Assembly (NCBI GenBank): GCA_036971475.1
Contig: JBAIZL010000002.1
Location: forward strand, 132,310,240-132,374,239
Length of the DNA: 64,000 bases
Source: Prosapia bicincta
Taxonomy: Eukaryota; Arthropoda; Insecta; Hemiptera; Cercopidae
Direction of reading: 5' to 3'
Under the pieces are notes generated by a model. It saw nothing but the letters and a program-made list of their open reading frames with translations. It made no database searches and had not been told where the DNA came from. Positions 22,986 through 33,888 of the stretch are shown piece after piece (the first letter of the stretch is position 1; every line of letters begins with the position of its first letter). The translations under genes were made by a program, and so were the position numbers.

Positions 22986-23371
22986 GAGATTTTACGTTAT
23001 AGATATAATACTTAAAGTCACTTTGGGAAGAAATTCAGTATGAGGTATGTTGCTTTTAGACAGTAACAGTGACAGTGAAACCGATCTTGGCTGAGGTACA
23101 ATTGACATATCTTCCACTGATGATCTGAATGGAATAGTAAATGACCCGATTTTAGAGAGTTTCCTAAATTTTAATAGAAATATTTCTAAATTACATTTTG
23201 TTTTAGCTATAAAATGATATACAGCATGTAATATTTATTTTCATAACAATCTAAATTATGTTTAGTAAAGTGCAGTGATGTAGAGTGTTACTATTTTATT
23301 TTAAAAACCTCTAGGCAGATAGAGTCGGGCGCCTACTAAGGGGCTAGGCTTCAAAGTGTTAATAATATATA
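22986..23371. other. acidic open-frame remnant, otherwise nothing
   Basis: Plus 23046-23190 reads LLLDSNSDSETDLG, a stop, then TIDISSTDDLNGIVNDPILE. Acidic D/S/E-rich N-termini like this are common in piggyBac transposases, but no further domain follows. Weak. Confidence 0.3.
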
Positions 23372-24241
23372 CAGTAAACTCCCGATTATTCGTGGAATAG
23401 GGTGGCCCGGCAACGCAGGATAACGAATTCCCCGGATAATCCGCTATGAACAAAGAATACGCAAAACGATCGATTTATATAACAAAAGTTACACAAATAA
23501 TGATCCCGGTGAATGCAATTCACAATAATCTTCAGAGGACAAAATAAATACAGAAAATAATTTAAAATGTTGATATATTTGACGGATTTATATGTCTAAC
23601 TATTTACAATACGTACGTAAGTATGTTATATGTCAAAAGTAAGTATGCATGTACATATGTAATTTCCTTTACAGAAAATACTTTCACTTTTTAACAAAAA
23701 AGTCTGTCACTTTCGTATGTTTTTTTGTGAGCATTGATTTAGTTTTAATGTGCGATTTAAGTTTCTTGAGAACCATTTTGTCGCACAGTGTCTACTTGTG
23801 TCACGTGTGTCACAAAGCTATAAAGATGGATAATGTATATGGCAGACATGGATAATGCATATGTCACGTCCTAGACTACTTATAGCCGAGATTAGCTGAC
23901 ATTTGTTTACAATCTTATGATACACATTAGGTTTTCGGACATCCAAGCATTTTGTCATTGTCTCTTATATACAGTAGTCTGCTCGCCCCTTTTATTATGC
24001 TGGCCCACGTCGGGATGCTTCCCTTTCAATGTAAAAACTAGTACGAACATATTTACATATCTATTCCCTTCATCTTAACTTCTATTAAGCATTATATGTA
24101 TTTACATCGTAATTCACCGTTTGGAAATTTAAACACATGAATCTGATTGGAATAAAAATTGGATATTTGTAAAACAATGGCAGACCCCGGATAATCCGCA
24201 AACCGGTTAATCTGCCCACTGATAATCGGGAGTTTACTATA
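23370..24241. mobile_element. pogo/Tigger MITE
   Basis: The element runs from 23372 to 24239. It starts CAGTAAACTCCCGATTATTC and ends with the complement GATAATCGGGAGTTTACT plus a mutated last base, flanked by TA on both sides. Subterminal GGATAATCCGC motifs occur inside both ends. There is no transposase frame in 868 bp. Confidence 0.85.
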
Positions 24242-24366
24242 TATATATATATATATATAGGAATTTTTGGACTTGATAGGAGACTGACAGACTTACCTAA
24301 AGGCAATAGTCCAAAACTGCAATCTCTTGGAAATAAGCACATATAAAACACTTAATACACTTTTAT

Positions 24367-24403
24367 TTGAAATATTTCGATCAACATGATCTTCTTCAGT
24401 CAA
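24367..24403 (-). ncRNA. hammerhead-like motif, left arm of the palindrome
   Basis: On the minus strand: TTGA, CTGAAGA, extra A, GATCA/TGATC (stem II, loop TGT), GAA, ATATT, TCAA. TTGA and TCAA pair as stem I, and AAATATTT around the junction is self-complementary. Identical to the right-arm motif. Confidence 0.6.
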
Positions 24404-24438
24404 GAAAGAGAAAAAAAGAGTCTCTTTTTTTCTCTTTC

Positions 24439-24475
24439 TTGACTGAAGAAGATCATGTTGATCGAAATATTTCAA
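24439..24475 (+). ncRNA. hammerhead-like motif, right arm of the palindrome
   Basis: The plus strand has the same sequence and pairing as 24367-24403. A transcript from either direction therefore contains one sense motif and one antisense copy able to pair with it. Confidence 0.6.
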
Positions 24476-24614
24476 ATAAAAGTGTATTAAGTGTTTTATA
24501 TGTGCTTATTTCCAAGAGATTGCAGTTTTGGACTATTGCCTTTAGGTAAGTCTGTCAGTCTCCTATCAAGTCCAAAAATTCCTTAATAAGCTTTAAGCTC
24601 TACTAGAACTAACC

Positions 24615-24616
<2 letters not shown>

Positions 24617-24671
<55 letters not shown>
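24617..24671. repeat. (TA)n microsatellite
   Basis: About 27 TA units directly after the conserved GAACTAACC flank of the palindrome family. Confidence 0.95.
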
Positions 24672-25630
24672 GGAAATTTTCTTTACCAAGTAATAAAACA
24701 AACTTTAAAAATATTTTAAATTACAATAAAATAATTCATCAATATTTTAAAAAAATTTATTCTTGGTTTGGTAATAAAGAAAAGTAATAAATTCTCAATT
24801 TAAAATAAAATAATTATATTTTTCCTACCCAAAATTCCGTATCGATGAGCATGAAAAATATGCATTGAAGCTAGAATCTATATCAGAGTTGTCCAACTTA
24901 CTAAGGGTGGGGGCAGAAACTCAGTCTTTGAACCAAAAAGAGGGCCACACCTATGTGTGGGGCAGGGTCCGAGAAATCTATTTACTAAGGGGGTAGAGTT
25001 AAAATAACTGCCCAGGAAGAACTTATTTTAAAATTAGATGCAAAGTGGTGAATTTTGAGGCATTTATATTGCTTCAACTGACTGATAAACTGATCCAATA
25101 TTTGTATAACTTTATTATAAAAACATATTCAACACACTGGCTATAATAGGTACAGGCTTGGAGGCAACCTTTGTTTGGTAATGTAGATGAATACTAAAAA
25201 TTATTTTGCAAAATTTTAATATCTTTTTTTAAATGTTGTCATAGAACAACTGTAGCTATTCACTCATATAAATGGTTAGCTCTTTCAAAATGACTAAATA
25301 ACCACTGAAAAGAATATCTGTAGTCTTGAATCACTAAAGCAATCAGTGGTTTCATATTCTGTTCAATAAATTACTAATAGTGAACTTATAACTTTAAAGG
25401 AGTGATGTTGCTTGTTTTTTCCTTTTTGATCTCTGTCTTACATTGTACATAATACAATAATGTATTCATGTCTGTCGGCAAAACTGCAATACATCTGCTG
25501 CTTTTTGTAATGATTTTTTTTATTTGAATCAGTAAAACAATATTTAGTTTTATGTAATGGGTGTAAGTTTGTTTTAATTTTTTTTAATTTTTTTTAGTAC
25601 ACTAAGTTTGTGGGTTCTTTAATTATAATT
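24672..25630. other. no recognisable gene
   Basis: A G-rich patch at 24887-24985 (GAGTTGTCCAACTTACTAAG, GGGTGGGGGCAG, GAGGGCCACACC) resembles hAT-type terminal sequence, but I find no matching inverted end. The rest is AT-rich. Confidence 0.4.
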
Positions 25631-25639
25631 GTATTAAAT

Positions 25640-26285
25640 ACTTCTATTTGACACAGTGAGTGCAGCGGGCGTGCATGAACACCCGTACTCTACTGGTCCC
25701 CGCTCTCCCTCTCAATTCATTGGTTCAAGATGTGGTTAGTTTTTCCAGAAAACGTTGAATTGTTTGTCGGTTATTTTGTGTCTTGGTGAACATTTCAGTA
25801 GATTTTGTTTTTGTCCGACATTGTTATGGGATAGGGGACATCGTATTAGTGTTACTTAAAGTGTGTTTAGTAGTGTTTAAGTTTCTTTACAATGAATATG
25901 GATAACGAGGATGAATTATAAGAGAATGTCTACTGTAACAACATTTAAGTAGACATACTCCAATAGTTCATCTTCATTATCTATATTTATTGTACAAAAA
26001 CTAAAAAACACTACTATAACACACTTCAAGTACCAATGATACGATAACACAGCCCTTAATCTGTCAGCAATGATGGAACAAAAAGAGCAATGCACCGAAA
26101 TGGTCACAAAGACTGGCATAATAACCGACAAGTGACACAAAATTTTCCGTCAACAGCTAACCTCATACTGAACCAATGAATTAAGAGGGGGTGTGGAGCA
26201 TACATCAATGCCTACCGCCACAGGTGACAGTAGAGCACAGGTGTTCATACACGCTCGCCACACTCAACGTATTAAATTATTATCT
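25640..26285. repeat. inverted duplication of a transposon 5' end
   Basis: 25640-25930 and 25935-26285 are diverged inverted copies meeting near 25932. Shared strings include ATGAACACC, TTCATTGGTTCA, TGTCGGTTATT, AAGTGTGTT and, at the inner ends, AATGAATATGGATAACGAGGA against ATAAATATAGATAATGAAGA on the other strand. Both inner ends begin a frame like MNMDNEDEL / IDNEDELLEYVYL, reminiscent of the start of a DDE transposase such as PIF/Harbinger. So two 5' ends point at each other and the rest is lost. Confidence 0.65.
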
Positions 26286-26710
26286 TCAATGTAAATAACT
26301 AATAAATCAGCATCAAAAAATAAATAAATAAGTGTATACTAAGTGGATGGAAAACGAAAACTCATGTAAAGCTGCGATGTCAAAATTTTTATAAATAGCC
26401 TTTACTTTTTATGTGTTTATAACAGTAATTGTATCAATTTACATCCTTCAATGCAGAACAGGTCCTTAATGATGATTTCATGCTAACATTACAAATTCAA
26501 AGCCTAGTTTACCATTTACATAGTAGTTTAATAACATAGTATGAACAAAATGAAGAAATTTTGCAAATAGATTTTATATGAGAAGACAAGAAAGAAGCAT
26601 AGTCGAGATGCTGCCACATAAGGTATCAGTTTTGTATAAATTATTTTATTTTTTAACGTATTTATAACATGTGAAAGTCATCTGACCACTGGGTTTGTCC
26701 AAGTCCATAG
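26286..26710. other. no recognisable gene
   Basis: AT-rich sequence between the inverted duplication and the Tigger element. Nothing supportable. Confidence 0.5.
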
Positions 26711-28041
26711 TACAGTAATACCTCGACTTACTCTCTACCCTGTCTTACGCGGTTTTAAATCATGCTGTCTGAGTTATGCAGAAACTGGCTTGTTCTGGAA
26801 GAAAATGCCTGAAAGAATTTTTATAGTGACTTGTTTATAGTGCTTGTGACTGTGGGAAAATCCAAAGGCATTAAAAAATATTTCTAATGCTATCTTGCCC
26901 GTGATTTTGGAAGTCAAATTGGAAGGCTTGGGCAAAAGTTTCTCATTTTGAGGACTGGTTTGGTCATCACTTCAAGTCAAACGTTATTGTCGGTCTAAAC
27001 AAATTCCTTTTAAAAGTAATTCCTATTAATTAACAATGCACCTGGTCATCCTCCTAATACTTTAACTAATTTTGACACACGCATGAAAGTGATATTTTTG
27101 CCACCAAACACAACTAGCTTGCTTCAACCGATGGATCAGGGCGTCATCAAAATATTTAGAGCTTATTACATAAGATCATTTGCGCATCTGCATGAAGCTA
27201 TGAGACAGAACAACGAGCTCTCTGTTGAAGATTTTTTGATACAATTAAGTGTTTTAGATGCTTTGAGAATCAATGGACAATCTTGGAATGAAATTTCACA
27301 AAATCCTTTGAATGGCGTTTGAAAAAAGGTGTGTCTATTTTTTTCGCCACTGAAACTCAAGCGGAATCAGTGCCAGAGTCAGATGAAATTGCTGATGTGA
27401 TAGAAGAAGGTGTCGGTTTTGCAAGAAAACTCAATTTAGAACTGCTGGTTTTGCCAGATGACGCTCAAGAACTGCTGGATTTACACAACCAGGAGCTGAC
27501 AATTAATTGATGGGCTCATAGAAATGCGTGCACAAGAGCAAGACCTTAAAAACGCAGATTTTTTTCATCCAGTTGACATAGAAGATGAAATGTCGATTAG
27601 AAACTTGACAAAATGCCTTAGTTTAATTGAGTAAGGCTTACAAATTTTGGAAAACATGGACTCCAACAATAAGTGTATTTCTGCCACAAAACAAAAAACA
27701 AATTAGCGAGTTAGGAGGAAATTCTGCGTGAGAAGAAAAAATCTTCAATTCGTCAAAGGAATTTATTAGATTTTATGAAGCCTTCTATGTCAAAATAACT
27801 TCTTTTTACTTACTTCTTTGAAATATGTATGTATACAATATAACTTTTTATTGTATTATGTATTTAAGATTTTAATACATACAAATTTTTCTTTTAAATC
27901 ATCAATTTATTTAGTCTTTGGTCCCAATTAAACATAATTTCTATCTGATTGTATGTAAAATTATACTTCGACTTATGCGAATTCGACTTACATGGCTATC
28001 GCTCGGTCCCACCTACCGCGTAAGTACAGTGTATTACTGTA
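26711..28041 (+). mobile_element. Tigger (pogo-type) transposon, internally deleted
   Basis: The element runs from 26713 to 28039. It starts CAGTAATACCTCGACTTACT and ends GTATTACTG, with TA on both sides. Subterminal TTACGCGG and TCGACTTA repeats occur near both ends. Full-length Tigger elements are over 2 kb; at 1327 bp this lacks the N-terminal CENP-B-type DNA-binding half and the first part of the catalytic domain. Confidence 0.88.
26890..27660 (+). pseudogene. Tigger/pogo DDE transposase remnant
   Basis: The plus strand reads HFEDWFGHHF near 26950, then INNAPGHPPNTLTNFDTR (27028), then the open frame from 27083 with VIFLPPNTTSLLQPMDQGVI. A stop at 27320 leads to a second frame with LLVLPDDAQELLDLHNQELT and an acidic tail. 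NAPGHP and LPPNTTSLLQPMDQGVI are hallmark DDE_1 (Tigger/jerky) motifs. The Asp that normally precedes NAPGH (DNAPGH) is Asn here, so a catalytic residue is lost. There is a frameshift just before INNAPGHP and at least one stop inside the tail. No catalytic activity is expected. Confidence 0.88.
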
Positions 28042-29200
28042 CTACTATAAATTCAGAACATAACCTAACATTTAATTTAGTTTCAATTTATATTATATAA
28101 AAATTTGTTTGTATTCATTGAGAATGTTGAACATTTTGTCAAAATTGTGTTTGAAAAAATTAAATATTCATAATTAGTTGATGTTTAGTTTTTATATGAA
28201 TAGTTTTAAGCACGTTTAACTCTTATTTACTGTGTAACTTAGTAAACAAAAATAGCAGAGGACAGGAAGTTACAACACCTGAAACACCACTTAATAATCC
28301 ACACTTAATGCAAAAACAAGAGCAACCATTGGTCACGTACATAAGTTCAAAAGTTTTTGGATGTATAGTATCTACATAGCTAACAAAATAAAGCGTGCAA
28401 TAAATTGTCAGCATCACCTCAGTAGGCAAACCATAATAATTATTTTATACAGTATGTTATTGTTTCAATGAATTCTTTGGTTCACAGCATTTTTTATTGA
28501 ATACCGCCCATTTTGTAGTTTTTTCCAGTAATAGTTTCATTAAATAGGATGACAACTATTTGAGTTTTAAATAAATACTTCCTATTCTTTCACTGTTACT
28601 AAAAACTGTTTTTAGTGTTTCTTTAAGGAGAAAAATCTATTTACTTTATGTAGAAGGTAAAATTCATTTTTATTGCGTAAATAGGTTATGCTGCTTATTG
28701 GTATTCACCAGTGGATAACACAATTACAATATCATTACCATGTTTGCAGTAAAAGTTACTTTTTGAGCGTTCTGCATTCCTGATGTTTTATTTTTCATAA
28801 ATAGTAATGTGTTTTATATAGGTTTTGTATATCTTTTTATAATTTTAAACAGTCTAACAAATAATTAGGTTAAAAAATATTGTATAAGCAAAATTTCAGC
28901 TTAAGTTTTTTTTTTTTAATTTGCATCGCAGAGGAATCCTCTAGGTAAATTTCACAAAAGTTTGATTTAGGGTTAAATTCTCTGCAAGCGATCATTTGCT
29001 TTTTATAGTCCGACTGTATTTGTACCAGATCCTGTTTATGTAAATTGTTTTCATGGGTAATTAGTGTTGTTATACATTTTATTTTGTTAATTTTACATTT
29101 TTATCCATGTATTAGATTATATTTTTGAAAATGGAACAAGAAAGATAAAAAAATCAAGAAACTTTTACATAGTGTCAAAAGAGAAAAAGATTTAGAAAAA
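28042..29200. other. no recognisable gene
   Basis: AT-rich, with a 68-codon minus frame (28223-28429) of no recognisable type. Nothing supportable. Confidence 0.5.
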
Positions 29201-29234
29201 AATAAATTGGCAAACTGGTACAATTTTACATGAG

Positions 29235-29830
29235 TTATTTAATGATGAATTTTTACCCCAAACGAGATAGATTAACAATCCGCCTGAAAAAAAGCTGTTA
29301 TTGGTCTCCTATATATGGCAGATGTAATGTGTAGCAATTATCAAAATGTAAAATTTTGGTCACCTAATGAAATTCTGGGATTGAATTATTTAGGTGATTT
29401 ATGTCATTGACACGATTCAGATTTTTGTTATGATGTATGGGGTTTGATGACATCACTACAAGAGATGAAAGGCAGTCAATAAATTTTCCCCAATTCAATT
29501 TTTTTTAAATATCTTTGCAAAGTCTGATCGAAATGACTCGATAATTTTTTCACCTCAATACCTCTTTGTGAAGAATTTTTTGAAAGATCACCGTTTGATG
29601 CTTGTTGGGACTCTGAGAAAAAACAAACAAGTAATCCTTGTGCTTTCAGATAAATGAAAAATTGCCCTACGAGTAGCTTATGTTTTGCTTTTAGGAAGGT
29701 CTGTAAAATGATGTCTTTCAAAACAGAGATGTAATTTTAATATCATCAATGCACAACAGTGATGATGTAGCTGTAACTTTATCTGGGGAAAAACAGAAAA
29801 TTTCAAAATGTTTGTTACTGTCGAAATGTC
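29235..29830 (+). pseudogene. piggyBac-type transposase remnant
   Basis: In broken plus-strand frames: AVIGLLYMADVMCSNYQNVK then FWSPNE (29280-29370; expected IGLLxxxGVxxSN…LWS), LDNFFTSIPLCEEFFERS (29535-29590; the conserved TDNFFTS box, which holds a catalytic Asp), then VILISSMHNSDDVAV (29733-29775). The order and spacing follow piggyBac transposases, with a large deletion between the first two motifs. No TTAA-flanked TIRs were found. The 81-codon minus-strand frame across 29476-29721 is a shadow. Confidence 0.7.
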
Positions 29831-31205
29831 AAAATGTTTATTAAGTCTCTAATACATGTTTAATACTGCCAATGCCTGCTCCATATTTTAACAATGTACT
29901 ACTAAAACCTTACACAGAAATAAAATATTATTAGTATTTGTGTACACAAATAAGAAAATTATGTATTCATATGACAAGCAGGCATCATTGTTTTATATTG
30001 TGAAAACACATCAGCAAGTAATAGAATGTCCAAATATGCAAAATATCATATTCCATTCAAGTTAAAATATGTGAAAGAAACGCCAACATGATCTAGCAGA
30101 GAAATAAAGAATTTCATTATAAAATATGTTATACATGTGCCTCGACCATGTCAGACCTATTGTCTACATCAAGTAGCTAACTTTAATGTGTATATAGTGG
30201 TCTTTTGCTGACCATATTTGGTTTATCAAGAAAAGTATTAAAAACTTACTTGGGTGGTAAATACTATAAGAAGCCTCACTTTATATGCTGATGTAGAAAA
30301 GCCCTTAGCGAGCATATTTATGAGAATGACGTAGAGAGGTATATGTATGAAGGCAGTACGAAAATAAAGGGTCTCAAACTGAAACACTGCCGAAATTAGT
30401 TTTATTTAAATTACAGTACAACCTACAATATTTAAATTTTTAACAAGTAACAGGTTGACCCGTCTATTTCTCACCAGTTAACAGTAGGTAAGATACTCAG
30501 CCTACAAAATTCCTAAAACTTTCCTAATCCTATTAATAGAGAATCATTATGTTTTTTCCTTGGTCTTACTGAATTCCAACTAGCATTTTACATTCCATAT
30601 TTCATAGTTTTTTCACATTTTTAACCCTTTAAAACTGAAAAAATACAAATTTTGCATGTGCAAAACTCTCATTATTGAATAAATCAAAATTAATACTATG
30701 AGGTTTTTGTTGAGAATGAGTTGTAATATTGTGTATATCAGTAGTTCTCTATCAATGATTCGTGGTGAGATTGGACTAAAAAGCACACACATACACACAA
30801 ATATTGCAAGAGTTTTGATCCAGTTACTTGAAGAGTATCCTCAAGTCAATAATATAAAGTTTTGAAAATTATTAAAATTTTCACAATTCTTTATTTTAAT
30901 ATCTTTTTAAGATAGAAATTTTAACATTGAATGTTGTCAAGAATAAATAATGCAGTTTTTCAACTTGGATGTTCCATCTTTTATTCAATTTTTAATTTCT
31001 TTGAAGCTAAATATTGAAAACCTTGCCAGTGAAATGCAAGACCAAAGGGTTTATTACACTGATTATCAGTGAATCAAGCCGGGTAGATGAATTGCTGCTG
31101 CTAACTATCCAAGGTTATTTATACAAGTGGGTTCAACTGGTTTAGACATAACCTTTAATGTAACTTACAGATTTGTTTGAAATTTTGGTTTTACTGAAAT
31201 TGTTA
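29831..31205. other. no recognisable gene
   Basis: May contain further decay of the piggyBac copy, for example KIMYSYDKQASLFYIV near 29955, but nothing can be assigned. Otherwise AT-rich. Confidence 0.4.
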
Positions 31206-31209
31206 AATA

Positions 31210-31505
31210 ATACCAGTTAACTCCAATGTGTGTAGTGAACTTTGTGAGGATGAAAAGTCCTCTGAAAAATGTGTCAGGAAGTGTGAACGTTCCATGACCT
31301 GTGTTTGTTGTGCAAAGCTCAAGATTCAATAAAAATGCAGGAATCTATAATAATGAATGATACCTTTAAGCCTGAGAAGTATTATTTGTCCCTGGAAAGC
31401 AATAAAACTTGGGACTTGCAACTAAAAAAATATTCCTCTGAGGTCAGAGTGTTTCTTGGAAACTGCATTCTTGGCTCCAAATCGACTATGGCAAGATTTA
31501 TTTGA
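31210..31505 (+). other. Cys-rich open frames of unknown origin
   Basis: The plus strand reads ELCEDEKSSEKCVRKCERS then MTCVCCAKLKIQ and a stop. A second frame (31305-31505) gives FKPEKYYLSLESNKTWDLQL then FLGNCILGSKSTMARF. The spacing CxxxxxxxxCxxxCxxxxxCxCC is suggestive of a small zinc-binding module, but I recognise no family and no splice sites. It could be a relic exon or transposon. Confidence 0.3.
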
Positions 31506-32263
31506 AAGAAAAATACAAAATGCCTAAAAGTCTTGTGTTCATATTACATCAGAAGCCTATTACAGATATAAATCTCTTTAATATTTAAATACTGTATTAT
31601 TTAATTTCTGGTAAGTTTAAATACACACTGATAATAGAATTTTAAAAATCTATAAAAAATTATTTTGGGGGAGGGGTCAGACACAGGTTCTGGGGATTCA
31701 CTAAGAAAATTTAAAAAAATTACACCTGGAAAACATTTTAAGCTACTTTAGCACTGAAAAACTAAGTTTGGCACTTTTGAACTTAAATCTGCTTCTATAT
31801 ATTTAAATTATTAATATTAACACATTTACTGCAGGTTGAAATTCACTGATACATCACAAATACTGAGTTTGTTTTCATGAAATTTCAAAGGTTGATAGCA
31901 TTACAGTTCTAATTTAATTTTAAAGCTTGCCAAATTAGGTTTTACGAATCAAAAGTGAATTTTTGTGGCATTTTAAAATGTGATCCAAGAGTTTGGTCAA
32001 GCTTACGGAAAGTCTGGATATTCAACCAGAAAACCAAAGGATTTTTGTCTGACATATGACTCATGTCAGTCATGAATTATTTATCATATTACTTCATTTT
32101 TTGTTTACATGAATAATTGAAATAACACTGTACCCTAGATTGAGAACAATGAAAATTTATTAGATTTAACGATTGAAATTTATTTGAAAAAAAAACAATT
32201 ATGATATTGGTCTTTAAATGAAATGTATAGGTTGACATTTTAAATTTAGGGTTTTTTATTTAA
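31506..32263. other. no recognisable gene
   Basis: AT-rich sequence without a supportable feature. Confidence 0.5.
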
Positions 32264-32306
32264 ATAAATAAAACTTCTTAACCACAAATAAAACTATTTT
32301 TTAAAC

Positions 32307-32347
32307 CCTTATTTACATTTTTATTGCAAAGTAATCATCTTCAGAGG
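32307..32347 (-). ncRNA. hammerhead-like motif, left end (mutated)
   Basis: On the minus strand: CCT, CTGAAGA, T, GATTAC…stem II arm, AAA (expected GAA), ATGTAAAT, A, AGG. CCT/AGG pair. The G of GAA is lost, so it is probably inactive. Confidence 0.45.
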
Positions 32348-32829
32348 AATTTATTACTAAAAGTAAAGTAAAAATAGAAATATTATTACTAACCCATTCA
32401 CTTACAATTTTTTTACACCGACTTAGCCATAAAAAACTAATTTTTTAGACAATTTTGTAAATGCTTTTGTTGATTACTTCTTTTTAGTTCATTTTTATGT
32501 TTCTTATGGAACCTATTGTTATTTTTTTATTCACAATTACATTTATTTTCAAAATAAATACTTATATTGATAATAACTTTTCTTTTATAGTTTAATATGT
32601 AAAAAACTAAAATGTTTCAATGAAAAATATTAAATTTTATTTTTTTCATTTCAATTATCCTAAAATAAAAGCATAAATTACCTTTAAAAATACTCCAAAA
32701 TATTCTTCATAGTGCAAAGAATATGTTTCAAATTCACAAGAGTCAAAGTTAACTTTTGTGTGGTATATTTTGAAACATTCTGGTAAGTGAAGCGCGACGA
32801 GGCACAGTTCACACTCCTACCGACTGGTT

Positions 32830-33448
32830 CTTTGGCCTTTTAGTGGCCCTAAGTGGTTTGAAACATGGAATTTTTTCTTTAAGCCTACCCCTTGGTTTAC
32901 CCCCACCTCTAGTACTAACTCTAATAGGCTTAGGACAATGATCAAGAAAAATAGAGTCATCAGCCTCCTCACTAGCAGTAGGAGACAGAGGGGCAATTAT
33001 TCCATCATGGTAGATTTGATGGAGTAGCTCAATTGGATTGGATATCTGTGAGCTTTCATCTGAATTAGATGGTAATAGATGGTATCATGGGCATTTGTAT
33101 CAGAAATTACTTTATTTACATCTAGTGGAGTCCTAGGCGTAATATAACTACAAGAGGGGTGATCAAGTTACAATTTATCACTTATTGCAGAACGAGACAG
33201 ATTACATTTTTCATGATGTGGTGAACCTGTTATATTACAGTCTATTATGATTCATCACTTTCATCTTCATCTATTTGAGATTCAATGTTCAACTGTCCTA
33301 TTTCACTTATTGCATTATCACTCTCAAATGTTTCATCAAACAAATCACTCTTACTGTCACTGTCACATTCTCCAATAATTCTTTCAATTTCACAATCCTT
33401 CAACTCCTTCCCACATTCATCAACAAATAAAATATTAATTTCACACAT
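32830..33448 (-). pseudogene. unidentified acidic protein remnant inside the inverted-end element
   Basis: The minus strand opens at 33448 with a 67-codon frame: MCEINILFVDECGKELKDCE, then EIERIIGECDSDSKSD and a tail IDEDESDES before a stop. Further on, in shifted frames, are PRTPLDVNKVISDTNAHD (near 33100) and NPIELLHQIYHDGIIAPLSP…STRGGGKPRGRLKEK (33050-32870). An acidic Ser/Asp-rich start followed by a basic GRGKPRGR stretch resembles transposase N-terminal regions such as piggyBac, but no catalytic domain is present. At least one stop and one frameshift separate the parts. It could also be a captured host gene fragment. I do not recognise it. Confidence 0.45.
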
Positions 33449-33803
33449 TTTTAACTTAAAAAGAACACAAATAACAAATTAAATACAATTAAGTTAGCTT
33501 ATAAATATATCACACACGACTACGACGTAAATACAACATTACAGACGATATCACCTGATCGGTCGCCAGATTAAAATGTAATTATTTAGGGGACGGAGAG
33601 TTCAAAAAAGATAAAAATACAACCATTGGAAAGCCCGCAGAACAAGAAGCAAATGCGTTCTATTGGATTTATAGAGAACTAACTCGACACAAACAAGCTA
33701 TAATCGAAGATGGCGATTCACTGTCGCTTCACTCAGTCGCTAACTGGGACGCGATGGCGTATGTAGGCGAATGGGTAAAAATACGTCATTTTTGTAATAA
33801 TTT

Positions 33804-33844
33804 CCTCTGAAGATAATTGCTTTTTAATAGAAATGTAGATAAGG
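33804..33844 (+). ncRNA. hammerhead-like motif, right end
   Basis: The plus strand has CCT, CTGAAGA, T, AATTGC…AATA (weak stem II), GAA, ATGTAGAT, A, AGG. Core residues are intact and CCT/AGG pair, but stem II is poor. It is the inverted partner of 32307-32347. Confidence 0.5.
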
Positions 33845-33888
33845 TTTTACATGAAAAGATTTATTTGTGGTTAAGAAATGTTATTTAT

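Larger units (their letters stand above)
24260..24582. mobile_element. near-perfect 323-bp palindrome with hammerhead-like motif in each arm
   Basis: The arms of ~160 bp are inverted copies with essentially no differences: GGAATTTTTGGACTTGATAG at the left and its complement at the right. The axis is at about 24421, within AAAAAAAGAGTCTCTTTTTT. Two 60-codon frames, one per strand, encode the same peptide, which simply reflects the symmetry. Each arm carries a hammerhead-like motif reading outward from the centre. The right flank continues TTAATAAGCTTTAAGCTCTA…GAACTAACC and a (TA) tract, as in relatives at 18162 and 36838. It sits right beside the pogo MITE, with a (TA) tract between. Confidence 0.9.
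32264..33888. mobile_element. 1.6-kb element with ~95-bp inverted ends, each holding a hammerhead-like motif
   Basis: The left end AAATAAATAAAACTTCTTAA, then CCACAAATAAA and the hammerhead-like block, is inverted at the right end (TTTATTTGTGGTTAAGAAAT and TTATTTATTT). The inverted similarity covers about 95 bp and ends at CTTCAGAGGAA / TTCCTCTGAAG, continuing weakly into AACCCATTC / GAATGGGT. The interior holds an acidic open frame and decayed coding sequence on the minus strand plus GC-richer sequence at 33560-33770. It looks like a foldback of the palindrome family carrying cargo, or a DNA transposon inserted between two arms. Confidence 0.6.

Noticed and set aside
24293..24549. Two identical 60-residue proteins on opposite strands
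   Set aside because: This is the symmetry of the palindrome, not two genes.
28223..28429. 68-codon minus frame with several Cys
   Set aside because: No recognisable motif, no splice sites and AT-rich surroundings; not supportable.
30790..30860. Possible hammerhead-like motif (TTGAAGAGTATCCTCAAG)
   Set aside because: No CTGANGA core and no GAA at the right spacing. It is only a small hairpin.
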